Source: Brienomyrus brachyistius
Taxonomy: Eukaryota; Chordata; Actinopteri; Osteoglossiformes; Mormyridae
DNA length: 64,000 nucleotides
Assembly: GCF_023856365.1 (NCBI RefSeq)
Contig: NC_064542.1
Location: forward strand, 7,991,363 to 8,055,362
Direction: 5' to 3'
Part shown: piece by piece, positions 36,389 to 60,669 of the stretch
How the letters are laid out: each line of letters opens with the position of its first letter
Position numbering within the stretch: the stretch's first letter is position 1
The notes under the pieces: model-generated
Seen by the model: only the letters and a program-made list of their open reading frames with translations
Databases searched by the model: none
Told to the model about the DNA's origin: nothing
Translations under genes and position numbers: made by a program

Positions 36389-39300
36389 ATACGCAAAAAA
36401 TTTAATTTCCAACCACAAGCAAACCGTTGATGTAAATAAAAAAAAAGGATACCACTGACTTCAGCACCTCAAAATTGTGTAAAAACAGTTAAAAATAGCA
36501 GCCAAACAATTTTTTGTTATATTGTGTTATATGCTATTAATACAGTCTTATTACATTTGCTTACACTAAAATGTCAAAATTGGTTGATTAATTCCATGTT
36601 TTGAACAAAATTACCACATACTGTATAACAACATAAAATAGCCATACCTCTTTAAAAAATGCATTTTACTGTCAATGTTTTATATTTTCTGAAGTCTGGC
36701 ATTGCTTAGTTTGTACAGAACATTTAACATATGATGGAGCCTTTTATTGATCGCTTTTGTGTAGAACACACAAGCAGAAAATCATGTTGTACTTTCTTTT
36801 CATGGTTCAAACATCAAAATATTAAATGGATTATTACAACAATTAGACTTCAAAACAGAACATGAAGGAGAAAAATACAAATATGCATTCACAATAGATG
36901 ACAATATAAAAAAGATGGCCTTGTCCTTCCCTATAAAGCTATTTCAAACATGAGTGAATCAAACAAAACCCACAGGCCTCATCGGAAGAACAGGAACTCG
37001 AAGCTGTCAGAGAACTTGTGATAAACAGCGTAAAATACACTGCTCTAAACTAACAACGTCTGATTAAGTGATTGTCTAATACTTGTCTGTTTGCATTATT
37101 AAAGCTAACCTGAAAGTCAGCTGGAGTAATGAAGCACATCTAAAATAACTGCAAGGTCAGGCCATCAAAGTGCTTTATTAGCATTCCTGCCTAGTTTGAA
37201 ATGTATGTCTTGCAGGAAAGCTTAACACAAACCTATTAAAAGATAGGAAAATTTTTGACAAGGGGTTTGACTTACAAAGACAATTTACTGTACAGTAACA
37301 AGTTCCCTGAGCCTTTGAATAAAGACTACAATCAGCATTTCCAACCAAATTACATGAAATGTCTTCCTTGCTGATATTACCTGTTCATTTATTACCAAAC
37401 TTGGAGTGTGTACAGCGTCTACCTACATACTTAGGATTTGATAAGGTACAAATTATTTCCTAGATATGCTATTGAGACAACAAGCACAAGTCTTAGTTGT
37501 GGACCTGGACATCATTGACCAATAAAAAAATAAAACTTAATTTAAGTTCATCTTAAGGACAGGGCAGATTCTCCATCTGGCTTTCTGACTTCGAAAGACA
37601 TGAGGTCCTTGAAGAGGTGAACTTCTTGAAGACAGACCTTGATCTGGCATCCTATTGGAAATTCAGAAACAAACACACTCATACTTCAATAACAGGCTGG
37701 TCTGATGTTGCTTAAATAAGCTTCTAATAACTGTCATTACATCTGACCACCAGCTTATGACAAACTAGCATAATTTTTGTGCCATTTTTTTCCTTCTCAG
37801 CATAAAAATATTCCCCAAAAAGATCCCCAGATCTTCACAGTCAACAATGGAAGTACAAATAAGAGAAAAGATCCATGATGAGTACCCAGTGCATTCCATC
37901 CATTCGTGGTCATTGATCTTCTAGTGTAATAAACTATTATTATAGGAAAACATACATAAAACCAATACTGTATGACAGAATATTTAACAAGCAATATGTA
38001 TTTTTTTGGCAAGTTAATGGTGTCAACTTCGTTTTGGATTGATTTTTTTTTTCTTATCATTTAATTAAACCGTCCTTTCAGCGAATGGAGCCACTTCACA
38101 ATTCCTAGTGAGTCAGAAGCGTGCACACACAGTTTAACAAATAATCAGAAAGTATTTGGAGAATCACGACACAAAAGCATGCATTACTTTCCTGGATTCT
38201 AATTTAACTGCCTAATGCGGTGATTTGCAGGCTTACTGAATAATTGATATGACAAAGAAACACGTTAATATAGTAAGTCAGGTGTACAGCACAGAAACAC
38301 CAAATGATATTTTGCTTGGGGCTGGTGGGTGGTTCATTGGGGTCAGAAGGTTGGAGGGCCAACGTCAGCAGAACAGTCACATATCTGTGTGCAGGCTGAC
38401 CCTGCCCTGTGACCCCCCAAGGTATTTCTGTCTGTGTGTCTCATAGAGAGACGCCCCATGGTAGGTGAAAAGAGAATTTCCCCACAGGGATTAATAAAGC
38501 GTCTCTGTTTCATGTTTCTGTGGTCTGCAGTTGTTTACAAATGTCATACAGGGCATGTGAGATGTGTAAAAGCGAAAATGAACCTGGAATGAAGCCAAAC
38601 TGCCCCATGAAGCAGGGTGGCCCGACACTGTTTGAGACATTTGAAATATCGGCACTCTTGAGTTAAGACCCCCACAAAGACATTGGTTCGGCCCTTGAAA
38701 AATTCTGCTGAATTTCTCCCCCATTTCGCCCCCATTCTCCGAACCAAAGCTGCCATTATCCCCTCAGCCCCCCCACCCCGGCTTTCCCTTTCTCTCACCC
38801 CCCCCCCCCCATGGAAGGCTCTGTAGGAGTGTAACCAGGTTTATCCTCTGTTTCATTTCATAAATCTGTGTATTTTATGTTTCATTTACATCAATATCTG
38901 AAATTGGTGTTCTCCATACTATTGTATTACACATGGTCTCCACCCCTTTTCTGTCCCATGTATGTCCGTGCATGTTGTGCACGTAAATCTGCACATTTAA
39001 TACGTACTGTGTTTATATCGCCCTCTATGATTTCATCATTGTCCATTGTGGCATTTCTCATAATCTTCCACAATCAAATGCTACAGTCACACCAACAGTG
39101 TCTCATCACACCCAGTTTACATATATTTGCGGTTAGTGTTACTATGAACTTTATTTTACCCTTGTGTGTCGTTAGCTTCATGCATGTTGTTGTGCAACCG
39201 TAAAGCTAAAGTCATTACTGCCTTTCTGACAGGCTTTCCACCTACTCCGCCATATAAATGCCAGTTTGCTGAGAGGCAGATAATTATACGACAAAAACAT

Positions 39301-41768
39301 AACATCAGACAAAAGAACAGTGTTATATATTTGCAAGAGCATCTTTATATGCTAATTGCTTTGCTGTCCATCTCTCATTGGAGCTGTATCACAGATTCTT
39401 TTATTCAAGATTCCAAGAAGAATATCATGCACTATGCTTAGGAAACTACTGAATTAACAAGTAAAGTAAACAGGATTCCTGCTTATTTCCAGGCCTTGAC
39501 GCTATTATAGGCATTAATAAAGATATCAACTGCATATAAATGTAACGGCTGCCTGTTTTTACTGCAGTGGATTACTCATGGCAATTAGGACTTTATTGGC
39601 AGAAAGACAGCTATCAACCGGACTTCAATTTGCTACGAGGTGTGCAGTTGGATTCTCCTGGCATTTAGATTCTGCCTGTCTCATTGTTACGGAGGCTGTA
39701 TTGTCTCACCATAAGAGTGCAGATTTCAAGACAGCTACAAGCCACCCAGTCTCCAGTGTACAGAATCTCAAAATACTCAGTCATTGTATTTTAGCATTTA
39801 CTAAACTGAGTTTACTTTACAAAGTAGTTTTTGTGCTGGAACTGCTAGCCAGATACTTGTCAGAAGGAACTGTAACCTTAGTTTGCTTATATGTCGGTTT
39901 ATTGCAAACCTCTGCACTTGCAAAAGTATGAACTTTTTATATCTTCTTTGCGAGTTTCTCACAAACAAAGTGCGAGCGCAGCTCATTCCCCGCTTCTGAA
40001 GGGTAATGATCCTCTTAAAGTCGACCGCAGCTTCAGTGACAGCCTTATCGCTTCAGCTGACAAAATGATTTCTGCAAAAAATGTACACGATCCTTCAGAG
40101 CATGGTCCTTGCTTCAAGATAAATTTTCAATCTGGAAGAAACTGATTTTAAATCTTTAAACTATGGAGCCTTCTATAATCAGAGCTGCACAGAACACAAC
40201 ACTCACTCACTGTGTGTTCCATTCATTTTGTCCAAACTCGTGGACATTCAATACTATGCGGTATATGCATACCACCTCTGTGGTCTTGTGGGAACATCGG
40301 AGAATCAGATCTTTTGTGGTATGAGGTGGCCTGTTAATTTACAATACCGACACACTGGTCAGAAAGGCTAATCTCATTTTAAATAATGTTAAAATGCAGT
40401 AATCCAGGCTCTCTGTGGATTTAAAAAACTTCTACATTACATTATATGCGTAAAAGAGGGCTATCCGGTGCAGTGTCTGGGTGAGCGATTGATGCCCTCG
40501 CTAGAACACTGTCTCAGGAAGCTAGTGGCAGGACACAGCTGGGACGCGGTTCCCACACATTCCAGAGCACACCTACTATGGAAGACTTAGGGGCAGCAGC
40601 CCAGCAGAGGTGTGTCATCTGACTGCAGGAGAGCTTGTAAAACCCATGTGAACACGACGAGAGTATGCGCACCCCCACACGCAGAGAACTGTGGACAGAA
40701 GGAGGAGTGAGAGACAACAGTGCTATCTAGCGAGGAAAAAAGCTGCAATATATATTCTGCAAAACAAATTACGCCCATTCATGCAAAATATGGATGGGGA
40801 GCTACTGATTGCAGATTATGTTTCAAATGAGCTGTATCATTACAAATCTTTCCATCATGTTTACAGGCATCTTATTCTCCAGTCCAGCTTGCAACTCTAA
40901 GTATCGCAGCACTAAAACATTATTAAATGTTTCAAATTCTAATATGTGTCTGAATGGCCTAATTACATATCCCCATTTGATTTCCAAGCAGTTTATTAAT
41001 TAAATATTGTTTCATAGTGACTTGCAAATTAATTTGCAAGTGATTATGATTTATTTTCCAAAGAACACTAAGCATCACATTTGCTTTATTACACTGATGT
41101 GATAAAATGTCACTTTGCATTTTTTTTAATTATGTAGATGGATATTTTACTGTATAATTAACTACACAAAGTGTTTGTGGCTTCATAATATAAACATCAT
41201 ATAGTTAATGAAGCTTTTCTGATAGAAGTACTGTAAATCTGAGTTTCATTAACATTTTAGTTTTCATATTTATGTATTTTTTCTAATTAGTTGAATATAG
41301 ATTATAGTTTTGTTATTAGTATAGCCTATGATTGTTCAGGACTCCACTGAAATTTTATGATTATCATTTTGGAATCTAATACACAGTATAGAGGCTTTAG
41401 TAAAAGTGTCGTGCCAGATTCACCCTGTCCATCTGCCTCACATGTCTACACATTCCACCTGATCATTTTCGGTAAGTTTCCAACGGTCTCTGCAGCTTAT
41501 TGTGGGAAAGCATTATGAAAGGAAGATTTCCGGCTGGGTGGGGTGCCTTCCAGGCACTCCGGACCACTTAGAGTTACAGAGTCACATATCTGTGAACCGA
41601 AGAGACAATGTGCAAACTCTGCACAAAGAAGTGGGCCGTACGGGATATGAAGTCAGAGTTGTTGAAACATGACGCCTCAGTGCCACCCAGTTGATTACCA
41701 TGTCACTCTCTCTTTTTTCAGTAAAATGAACTTCAGCAGATTCCCAAAATGTAATCGTGCCTGTTTGG
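36389..41768. other. AT-rich intergenic sequence, no gene seen
   Basis: About 5.4 kb with only a LINE-tail remnant at 38458 and a C-tract near 38800. No exon is supported on either strand. Confidence 0.5.
38458..38510 (+). mobile_element. LINE 3' end remnant
   Basis: GAATTTCCCCACAGGGATTA followed by ATAAAGCGTCTC resembles the conserved 3' end of several fish LINEs. Confidence 0.4.
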
Positions 41769-41918
41769 TAGTGATGGACAAAATGACGCTTCATGAACCA
41801 TTTGCAGTGTTTTTGACCCCACTAGATGGCGCTCTTAGTTTGTTTTGGGGCATACTTTCACCCTTTTATGAACAGAGAGCACCATCTAGTGGGGTCAGAA
41901 TGTTTGACCATCATTGCT
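41769..41918. mobile_element. ACTAGATGG-family MITE, most complete copy
   Basis: The left arm runs AGTGATGGACAAAATGACGC...CATGAACCATTTGC...GACCCCACTAGATGGCGCTC. The right arm is its inverse GAGAGCACCATCTAGTGGGGTC, followed by a shortened end. The left box CCACTAGATGGCGC (41819-41832) fits the CTCF core consensus CCASYAGRKGGCRS; the right box (41878-41892, minus) differs by one C-to-T change. A partial second copy (left arm only) follows at 41925-41990. Confidence 0.75.
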
Positions 41919-43299
41919 ATTTTGCAGTGATGGACAACAGGATGGTCCATGAACCATTTGCTGTATTTTTTTACTCCACTAGATGGTGCTATATGCTATA
42001 TGCACACAGATGCACAATGCTATGGTATAAGCTGGATGGGATGCCAGTCTGCCATATGGCATGCAGACGCATATACTCATACCAAAATGTAGAAAGAAAT
42101 GTCTTTTGCAACTGTTCAGTCCAGGAGTGGCCACACAGTTCAAATGATAAAAGTTTAAAGCTGTAATGTTGTCTCTGTTTTTGGGAGAAGCTTTTGGAAT
42201 CACCGAGGGTGTAAGATGTAGCAACACCAATAAATACATAAAAATCATAAATTTGATTCATGCAAAATGAGATGCATTTCAGATGTTAAGATGCTGCGTA
42301 ATGTATTGTATGCAAAATAATCCGTGTTATTATCTAAGATGTGACAGCACTTTGCGAAACATGAATATGGTTATTCATTCTTGTCATGCTAATGAAAACG
42401 CTTCAATTCTATATATGTTCAAAGGAAACAGAGAAGAGAGCACAGCCCAGTGAATGGTGCAACCAACACAGTGGATGAAATGTCATAAACTCCCCTTGAG
42501 CCAACCAACCCTGATTTAAAAATTGTCATCATAGCTGGAAGGCGGCAAAACAAACAACATTCGGAATTACAAAAAAACAGACCTCTGGCAGAAGATAAAG
42601 GGACGGCTTTTCTTGTGTCTCCCCTTTCATCTGGTTTTATTACACTCTGGCCATTTTTCTTCTCTAAGCCCCAAGCTTGGCAACTTGAAAGGTTCGAGGT
42701 TTGTTTCAGATTAAAGCAAAGTGAAGTGAGAGACCCAAGCCTGACCTCCGCTGTTTGAGCATTAGCCCATCAGAACAGCTACCACAGGAGAGCTGCATGA
42801 GGTTGCGCCTTGAGATGTACATTATTAATCAGGACAGCAGCACGTAAACGCTTAACATATGTACTAAATGTACGTGTTCAGTCAACTGTACTAAAAATAA
42901 ATATTATTTTCACTGGCATATTGAATGACAGCATATTTTGCCACAGCAATGCTGTACAACCTATGAAAATTTTAATTCACATTATTTTCAAGGAAAATGG
43001 TAAATGGTTACATAACATTGATATCTAGGGCAAAAAAAAATCAACATTTAACCCCATTTACACCACTTGTATTTCTGCTTTATCAGCTGCCACCCCCTAA
43101 TTACCTTTAAGTCATTCCCACCTTGGTGAGCCTCTGTCACTGAAGGACGGAGTCATTTGTTGGCCACGTGCAGCAATTTGAAACTTCAGGGAAGGAACGG
43201 TAATCTGTCCAGTACACTGTCTATAACTGGACTCGTGTGGGCTTTTGGTGGTAGGATACTGAATAAAAGATTTTTTTGTACAATTGGCTGCATGGCTTT

Positions 43300-43357
43300 T
43301 ATTAGGGCACTGGTGCCCTACTGGTTAAGAAAGTGCACTTGTTATTGAAAGATTGTT
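43300..43357 (+). mobile_element. Head fragment of a second tRNA-derived SINE family
   Basis: TGGTTAAGAAAGTGCACTTG...ATTGAAAGATTGTTGG matches the head of the element at 23333 and stops exactly where that family's B box (GGTTCGAATCC) should begin. The following SINE has interrupted it. Confidence 0.55.
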
Positions 43358-43650
43358 GGTGGCATGGTGGTGCAGTGGTTAGCACTGTTGCTTCACACCT
43401 CTGGGACCTGGGTTTGAGTCCCCGCCTGGGTTACATGTGTGTTGAGTTTGCATGTTCTCCCTGTGTCATCGTGGGGTCCAGGTACACCCCCCACAGTCCC
43501 AAAACATCCTTAGGTTAACTGGAGTTACCAAATTACCCAAAAGTGTGAATGGTGTGTTAGTTTGCCCTGCGATGGGTTGGCGCCCCCTCCTGGGTTATTC
43601 CTTGCTTTGCACTCGTTGTTTCGGGGGTAGGTTTTGGACCCCCTCAGTAT
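43358..43650 (+). mobile_element. Near full-length tRNA-derived SINE (same family as 36021)
   Basis: Reads GGCATGGTGGTGCAGTGGTT with A-box-like sequence, GGGTTTGAGTCCCC B-box-like sequence, GTTTGCATGTTCTCCCTG, and the GATGGGTTGGCGCCCCCTCC tail region. It lies inside the head of a different SINE (43300-43357). Confidence 0.8.
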
Positions 43651-45004
43651 AGAACATGAAATAATAAATTAATTAATCAAATAAGTTCATTGTCTGAAAC
43701 AATGCTGAAATATTCAAAACTTTACAGTGACCGTAACAGATTACACTGTATGTGATTTCATCTGCGAAAGGCCATAACTTAATGAAAATTACTAAGTTAA
43801 ATCAAAGTTTTTAACTCATAATTCAAAATCACATAAATCCACCAATGGAGACATCACCTAAATGAAGGGCCAGCAATACTGGTGAACTCCCACCTTGTGC
43901 TTGTGCTATTTTGCCCCTTCTGCCACATAGAAGACCTACTAACTCTGGCCCACATAGGAATGCTGGATACGCGTCCTTTCGTACAACGCAAAACGCGAGT
44001 TAGAAATTTCCGCTAGGTGTCAGTATATACATTATGAAAAATGTCTGCATGACATTCATATAGCACAGTGTATGTATGCGTAGTATTTACATTTTTCAAA
44101 ATCGCCTGCGCTGGAATAACGTCACCCACCAAAATTAATAATATTACTGTTCTTGTATTTATTTTCAGATTAATTTATCCTGATTTCATAATAGTTTAAA
44201 ACAAATTAAATTATAATGTAGGTAAAACGTCATCACCCCGCCCAGATTAATCATGTTATTGTTGTCTATATATTTTCTTTCAGATTAATTTATGCTGATT
44301 TCATAGTAATTTTATACACATGAAATTAAAATTTAGGTCCGATTTAGGTCCGGGATAAGCAGTTGGAAGATGGATGGGTGGATGGATGGAAGGACGGACG
44401 GATGAATGCTCTTTTTCTAATAATTGCTAGTAAAACGGTGAGACTTTCCCAAGTGCAAACTGCGACCTATGATGGGGTAGGTTATTTTATTATCTTCATC
44501 GTCTCCACCCCTGCAAAATTTAACCTAAGATGACTTGTAATGCACCTGTTTCAGTTTGAAATGTGCTTTGCTTTCCGTGTTCTAAGTTGTCACATTTTGC
44601 AGTACTTTTCCCACTTTATTTTTAATTAATGGCCAAGTGTAAAGACAGCACGCGTACGCACGCACGCCCGCACACAGTTATTATTAACTGTTATACACAT
44701 TAAGGCGTCTAATCCGTCAAATTTCGGCATATATTTCTTAGCCCTTATTAGGATGTCAAGGCGTGGTTTAGGAAGACAGCCAATAGAAAAAAAATAATTA
44801 CTGGGTGAAAATGCCGCAGGACGCACAGCGGCTGGTAGGCGGCCGCGTTAACAGCAAAGAGACGGAAAGGTGCTGGACAGGGGGTCTGAAAGTTGCCGGA
44901 CAGGGGGCCTGCGGAGCGGCAAGGCGACAGCGGCGGAGCCGTGGGGGGTCGCTGGGCTGCTGAACAAAACCTGGAGACCTGGCCGGTGGCTGGACAAAGA
45001 AACC

Positions 45005-56838
<11,834 letters not shown>

Positions 56839-57178
56839 TCTGTTTAGAGTCACCTGTTTTTTATTTATAGACACCGTTTTGTATATTTTTAGCTTTGTTT
56901 TGTTTTGGGTATTTTTTTGAGTTACAAGAATTTGAAAATGCTGTATGTAATTACCCAGACAAAACACCTACTTTAATATGTGTACTGCTTGAAGTTAGTT
57001 TACTACTCTGAGTAGAATGAAAAGATCGAAATTCACTGATTGTAGACATGCTGTTTATAGGTAAATGAGACGTGTCATGAAATATGGTATTTAAGTCATG
57101 GAACATAGTATTTAAATGTTTGTTCCTCTGTCAAATCCCAGTTTAATGATTTGTAGTTTTGGGTTGTCTTGCAGTAGG

Positions 57179-57351
57179 CAGGGATGGATTACGGACCGGG
57201 CAAACTAGGGTCCCTGACCCTATAGGGAGGGCGTTTGGCTGCCAAGGGCCCTTGAATTGTGGTGGTTGTGGTGGTGGTGCTGGTGGTGGTTGGGGGGGGG
57301 CCCTCGTGAACGTTTTGCCCAGGGGCCCACACAATCCATAATCCGTCCCTG
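57179..57351 (+). mobile_element. Second copy of the hAT-type MITE, 340 bp after the grk6 stop
   Basis: This 173-bp element has ends CAGGGATGGATTACGGA and ATAATCCGTCCCTG, and an 8-bp duplication GCAGTAGG (57171-57178 and 57352-57359). It shares the GGTGGTGGTGCTGGTGG core and the GAACGTTTTGCCCAGGGGCC segment with the intron 11 copy. It may lie in the grk6 3' UTR, whose end is not defined. Confidence 0.85.
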
Positions 57352-57959
57352 GCAGTAGGAACTGTTTGCCTACAGAAACTAACGTCACAAATCTGGGGAT
57401 TTATTTTGGAAGATTCTGACATTGCAAATTCCGGTCTCTAAAATCTGGTCCCAAAAATCAGTTTGGAACATAGCTGATTAAAAGATCTTAACAATTTAAC
57501 ACAACACAAACTTATTTATGTTGTGAGTCAAAATATGAATGGGGAGGTAATTGAGATTGAATTAAAATATTTATTTGCTATAAAACGGAAGAAAATCAAG
57601 AAATGGATGCTCCAACATGATGAGCCTGTTGACCTTCTGTAGGTGTGTCCAACCAGGCAGGCCTGTTCCCTTCACTAATACAGGTTTGTTTCAGCCAGAC
57701 ACCAAGTGCATTCATCTTTCAGCTCATAAATTACTCCTTTCCCATCAGGTCGCTGATATATTTCGCATTGACCTCAAAATAGCACTACTGTGTGTCGTCT
57801 GGCATATTTGTAAGTGTGTATTTCCCTATTTTAGGCACCACCAAAGAAATGTTAACTAGTAAGCTATGGATGGAACACGTGAAGCTACCTTTCAATTTGA
57901 GTGAAAGAGTTGCCCTGATTTGAGGTCCCGTCAATACTACAGGCAACTCGACCAGCTGC

Positions 57960-58345
57960 CAGTGATGGCCAAAATGACTCTTCATGAACCATTTGCTGTA
58001 TTTTCTGATTCTACTAGATCAGTGGTTCTCAAAGTCGGTCCTCGGGCCCCACTGCCCTGCTTGTTTTCCAGCTATCCCTGCCCCACACACAAGTCCCAGC
58101 TGTCTTTCAGCTTCTGATTGACTGAACACACCTGATCCAGGTAATCGGCAGTGTGTAGGGCAAGGATAGCTGGAAAACAAGCAGGGCAGTGGGTCCCGAG
58201 GGCCGAGTTTGAGAACCACTGTACTAGATGTTGGTCTCTGTTCGAAAAAGGGCTCCAAGCATGGTCCAAAGTAAGCCAAGAGCACCATCTAGTGGGGTCA
58301 GAAAATATAGCAAATGGTTCTTGAAGCACCGTTTTGGCCATTACT
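57960..58345. mobile_element. ACTAGATGG-family MITE, host of a nested insertion
   Basis: The ends are related inverted repeats: AGTGATGGCCAAAATGACTC at the left and, inverted, a GGTTCTTGAAGCACC...TTGGCCATTACTA right end. The internal ACTAGATG...GCACCATCTAGTGG boxes are also inverted. The left box is split by the element at 58020-58221. The same family occurs at 27391, 29521, 30083 and 41769. Confidence 0.75.
58020..58221. mobile_element. hAT-type MITE (CAGTGGTTCTCAAA ends) nested in another MITE
   Basis: A 202-bp element starts CAGTGGTTCTCAAAGTCGG and ends CGAGTTTGAGAACCACTG. The outer 60 bp of each end are nearly reverse-complementary, so single strands could fold into a long hairpin. A perfect 8-bp duplication TACTAGAT (58012-58019 and 58222-58229) marks insertion into the ACTAGATGG box of the surrounding element. 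Confidence 0.88.
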
Positions 58346-60669
58346 AGCAGTCTCCTAAGGTGTCCAGTCGTGAAGAGATTACTGGTACGATAATGGCTTA
58401 CAATGGGGATGGCTTTTTGCCAGTACTGCTAAACTGGCATACTTCAGATGCATCAAAAATTATTTTTTAAATGTAAGGAATTATTTGCTGAAGTCAAGCC
58501 ACATCGGTTCATATTGTATTCGCTAATGTATTTAATAATCACATGTAAATAATGGCTCTCTCCTGAATTTTATTCTGTTTTTGATAATATAATAGATTAT
58601 AGGTATATAGGAAATTAGCTAATTTATTGGAGCCAAATTTAACCTTCCCAAGACAATGACCTGTATCATACAGACAAATTCATGTATGCATGTCATTGAT
58701 GAATGTCAGTATTTCAGTGGAAAAGCCTGGCAGTTTTTAACATGTGTTTGCAAGTTCTTTGTCCAGAGTATTTAATTGGTTAACAGGAGAGAGGTATATA
58801 TTTGACACATTATTGGAATTGATAATTCACAGCTACTGCACTGTAGATCTCAAGAACTGTGAGGTGACTCTTTTAAAAAACAGGGAAAACAACAGAATTT
58901 TGCAAGCAGTGTGGGCACATTTATGGGCACATTGCTAGTAGTGTGCTATTTATCCATGGCAATATTGCTTAGCCATTTTGTACCTAGCATTAGCATTAAA
59001 TCACAATAGAACTAAAAAAATCTGAAAGGTATTTTTAAAGGTTTAAAGGTACTGAGGCACTTAATCTGTTGCAGGATGCACTACATGTGCTCAGAAGGAA
59101 TTTCAAAAGTTGCTGAGTTTCAGATCTTGTGGGGAAAATGGTCAGTTTGTTTACATATGCTTAGAGATGTCTTTGTGTTTTGTATAAGAATTAGTAAATA
59201 TGCAATTTCCATTAAATAGTTTCCAATATGATATATTCCTTGTATTGTGAAGGGGAGAAGTTTGACGTATTTAGCTTTTACCAAACAATGAATTCTTAGT
59301 ATTAATTGACCTATGGACTGTTAAATTGTTACAGGTGGCTTAATAAGTAACTATATTACAGGGGATTTATGCCCCTGTTGTTATTTTACCTCCTGTCCTG
59401 TTTTTTATTAAGTAATGTGAGAAAATTATCAGGAAAACACTGACATAATTTCCATCCATCCATTTTCTTTACCTGCTTGTCCTATTTATGAATAGGTTTC
59501 TGGGCCCGATTCGGGAAGTTACGGGCGTAATTATAGATAATTATTGCCTTGTGAAAATGATTTTTTCGGTATTTAAATATTGACACTTGAAATTTTGGTT
59601 TACAAGCTGCCTGTTAGAAATCTGTCAGTTGAATTTTGTCAACACCAATGTAGTTCCCAGTCATAATGACAAATAATGATATTAAATTGTGCGACTGAGG
59701 ACATTCCAGCTACTGCACATAGGAATAGAGAAAACCTCCCTATGAAGTTTTGCTTTGCATTATGTTTTATTGTCAAATTATACACTACATACAACAGCAA
59801 TATTGTAGGCTATGCAAGAACACACTCATGGTTTAAAGGCTGAAATGCACAGCAATTTGTCATAACAGTGCAAATGCATATTTACTTTATGCCCTTTGTT
59901 GCTGTTATGGCAACAAATTACCGTATATTTTAGCATTCATACTGCAAATGCATACTTGCTTACCAGTTATGTCAATGCCTGGATTATAGGAATATTGTGT
60001 AGTAACTCTGCTTCTGTGGCCAAGTGCAGAATAAACTGTTTAAACTTTACCACCATGACTGCAAAATAAAGATTTCTGTAAATGGTTTTTGATCAGAAAG
60101 AACAGCCTCTCACTGTGATTGCATTTAGGTTCAGTCTGATGACACTGTAGTGTTTTCTTATGTTATATCTGTGACAAATCAGTCTGTAAATTGTATTTAT
60201 TTTTCTAGGCATTTACAAAATACTTTTTTTTTTCTTTCACTGCCACCTCTTAGGGCCTGTTTTTTTATAACCATCTGTGAGTTCTGGATGTTTATGAACA
60301 TTTAGTGTTACATATTTATATTTCAAAGGTAACATTTTAACAGCTACTTTATTACACCAGGTGCACCATAAAGGGTGATCCTTTATCGAGCGACTTCTAC
60401 AAAGATGAGAAGCAGATTTTGGCTTGTAATAGCTATTTGCATTTGCTGTTGCTTATGACAGAAATATGGCAAAACAAAAGCACCATAATCGAAATAACTG
60501 TGCTAAGGATGGCTTTTTGGTTTATTTTGGGAAGGTTTGTATTATTATGGGTGATTTTTCTCTGAAATGTAAACCAGATGATAAGCCATAAAATAACTAA
60601 ATGTCTATACTGAGTCTCCTTGTCTTTAGAATATACACAGAGGGAAAAACCTCGATCTACCAGCAGTGT
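58346..60669. other. Downstream flank of grk6, AT-rich
   Basis: No second gene visible. An AATAAA at 60065-60070 is present, but it is too far to assign to grk6 without transcript data. Confidence 0.5.
59451..59520 (-). mobile_element. SINE tail fragment downstream of grk6
   Basis: TCCATCCATCCATTTTCTTT, CCTGCTTGTCCTATT and GTTTCTGGGCCCGATTC: a decayed minus-strand SINE 3' end. Confidence 0.45.

Larger units (their letters stand above)
41991..44639. other. Upstream flank of grk6
   Basis: Apart from the nested SINEs at 43300-43650 and a (GGAT)n SINE tail near 44340-44405, no feature is supported. Distal grk6 regulatory DNA could lie here but cannot be read directly. Confidence 0.45.

Noticed and set aside
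44870..45004. Open frame continuing 45 codons upstream of the grk6 start
   Set aside because: It contains no ATG, and the GRK N-terminal helix begins at the family's conserved methionine at 45005.
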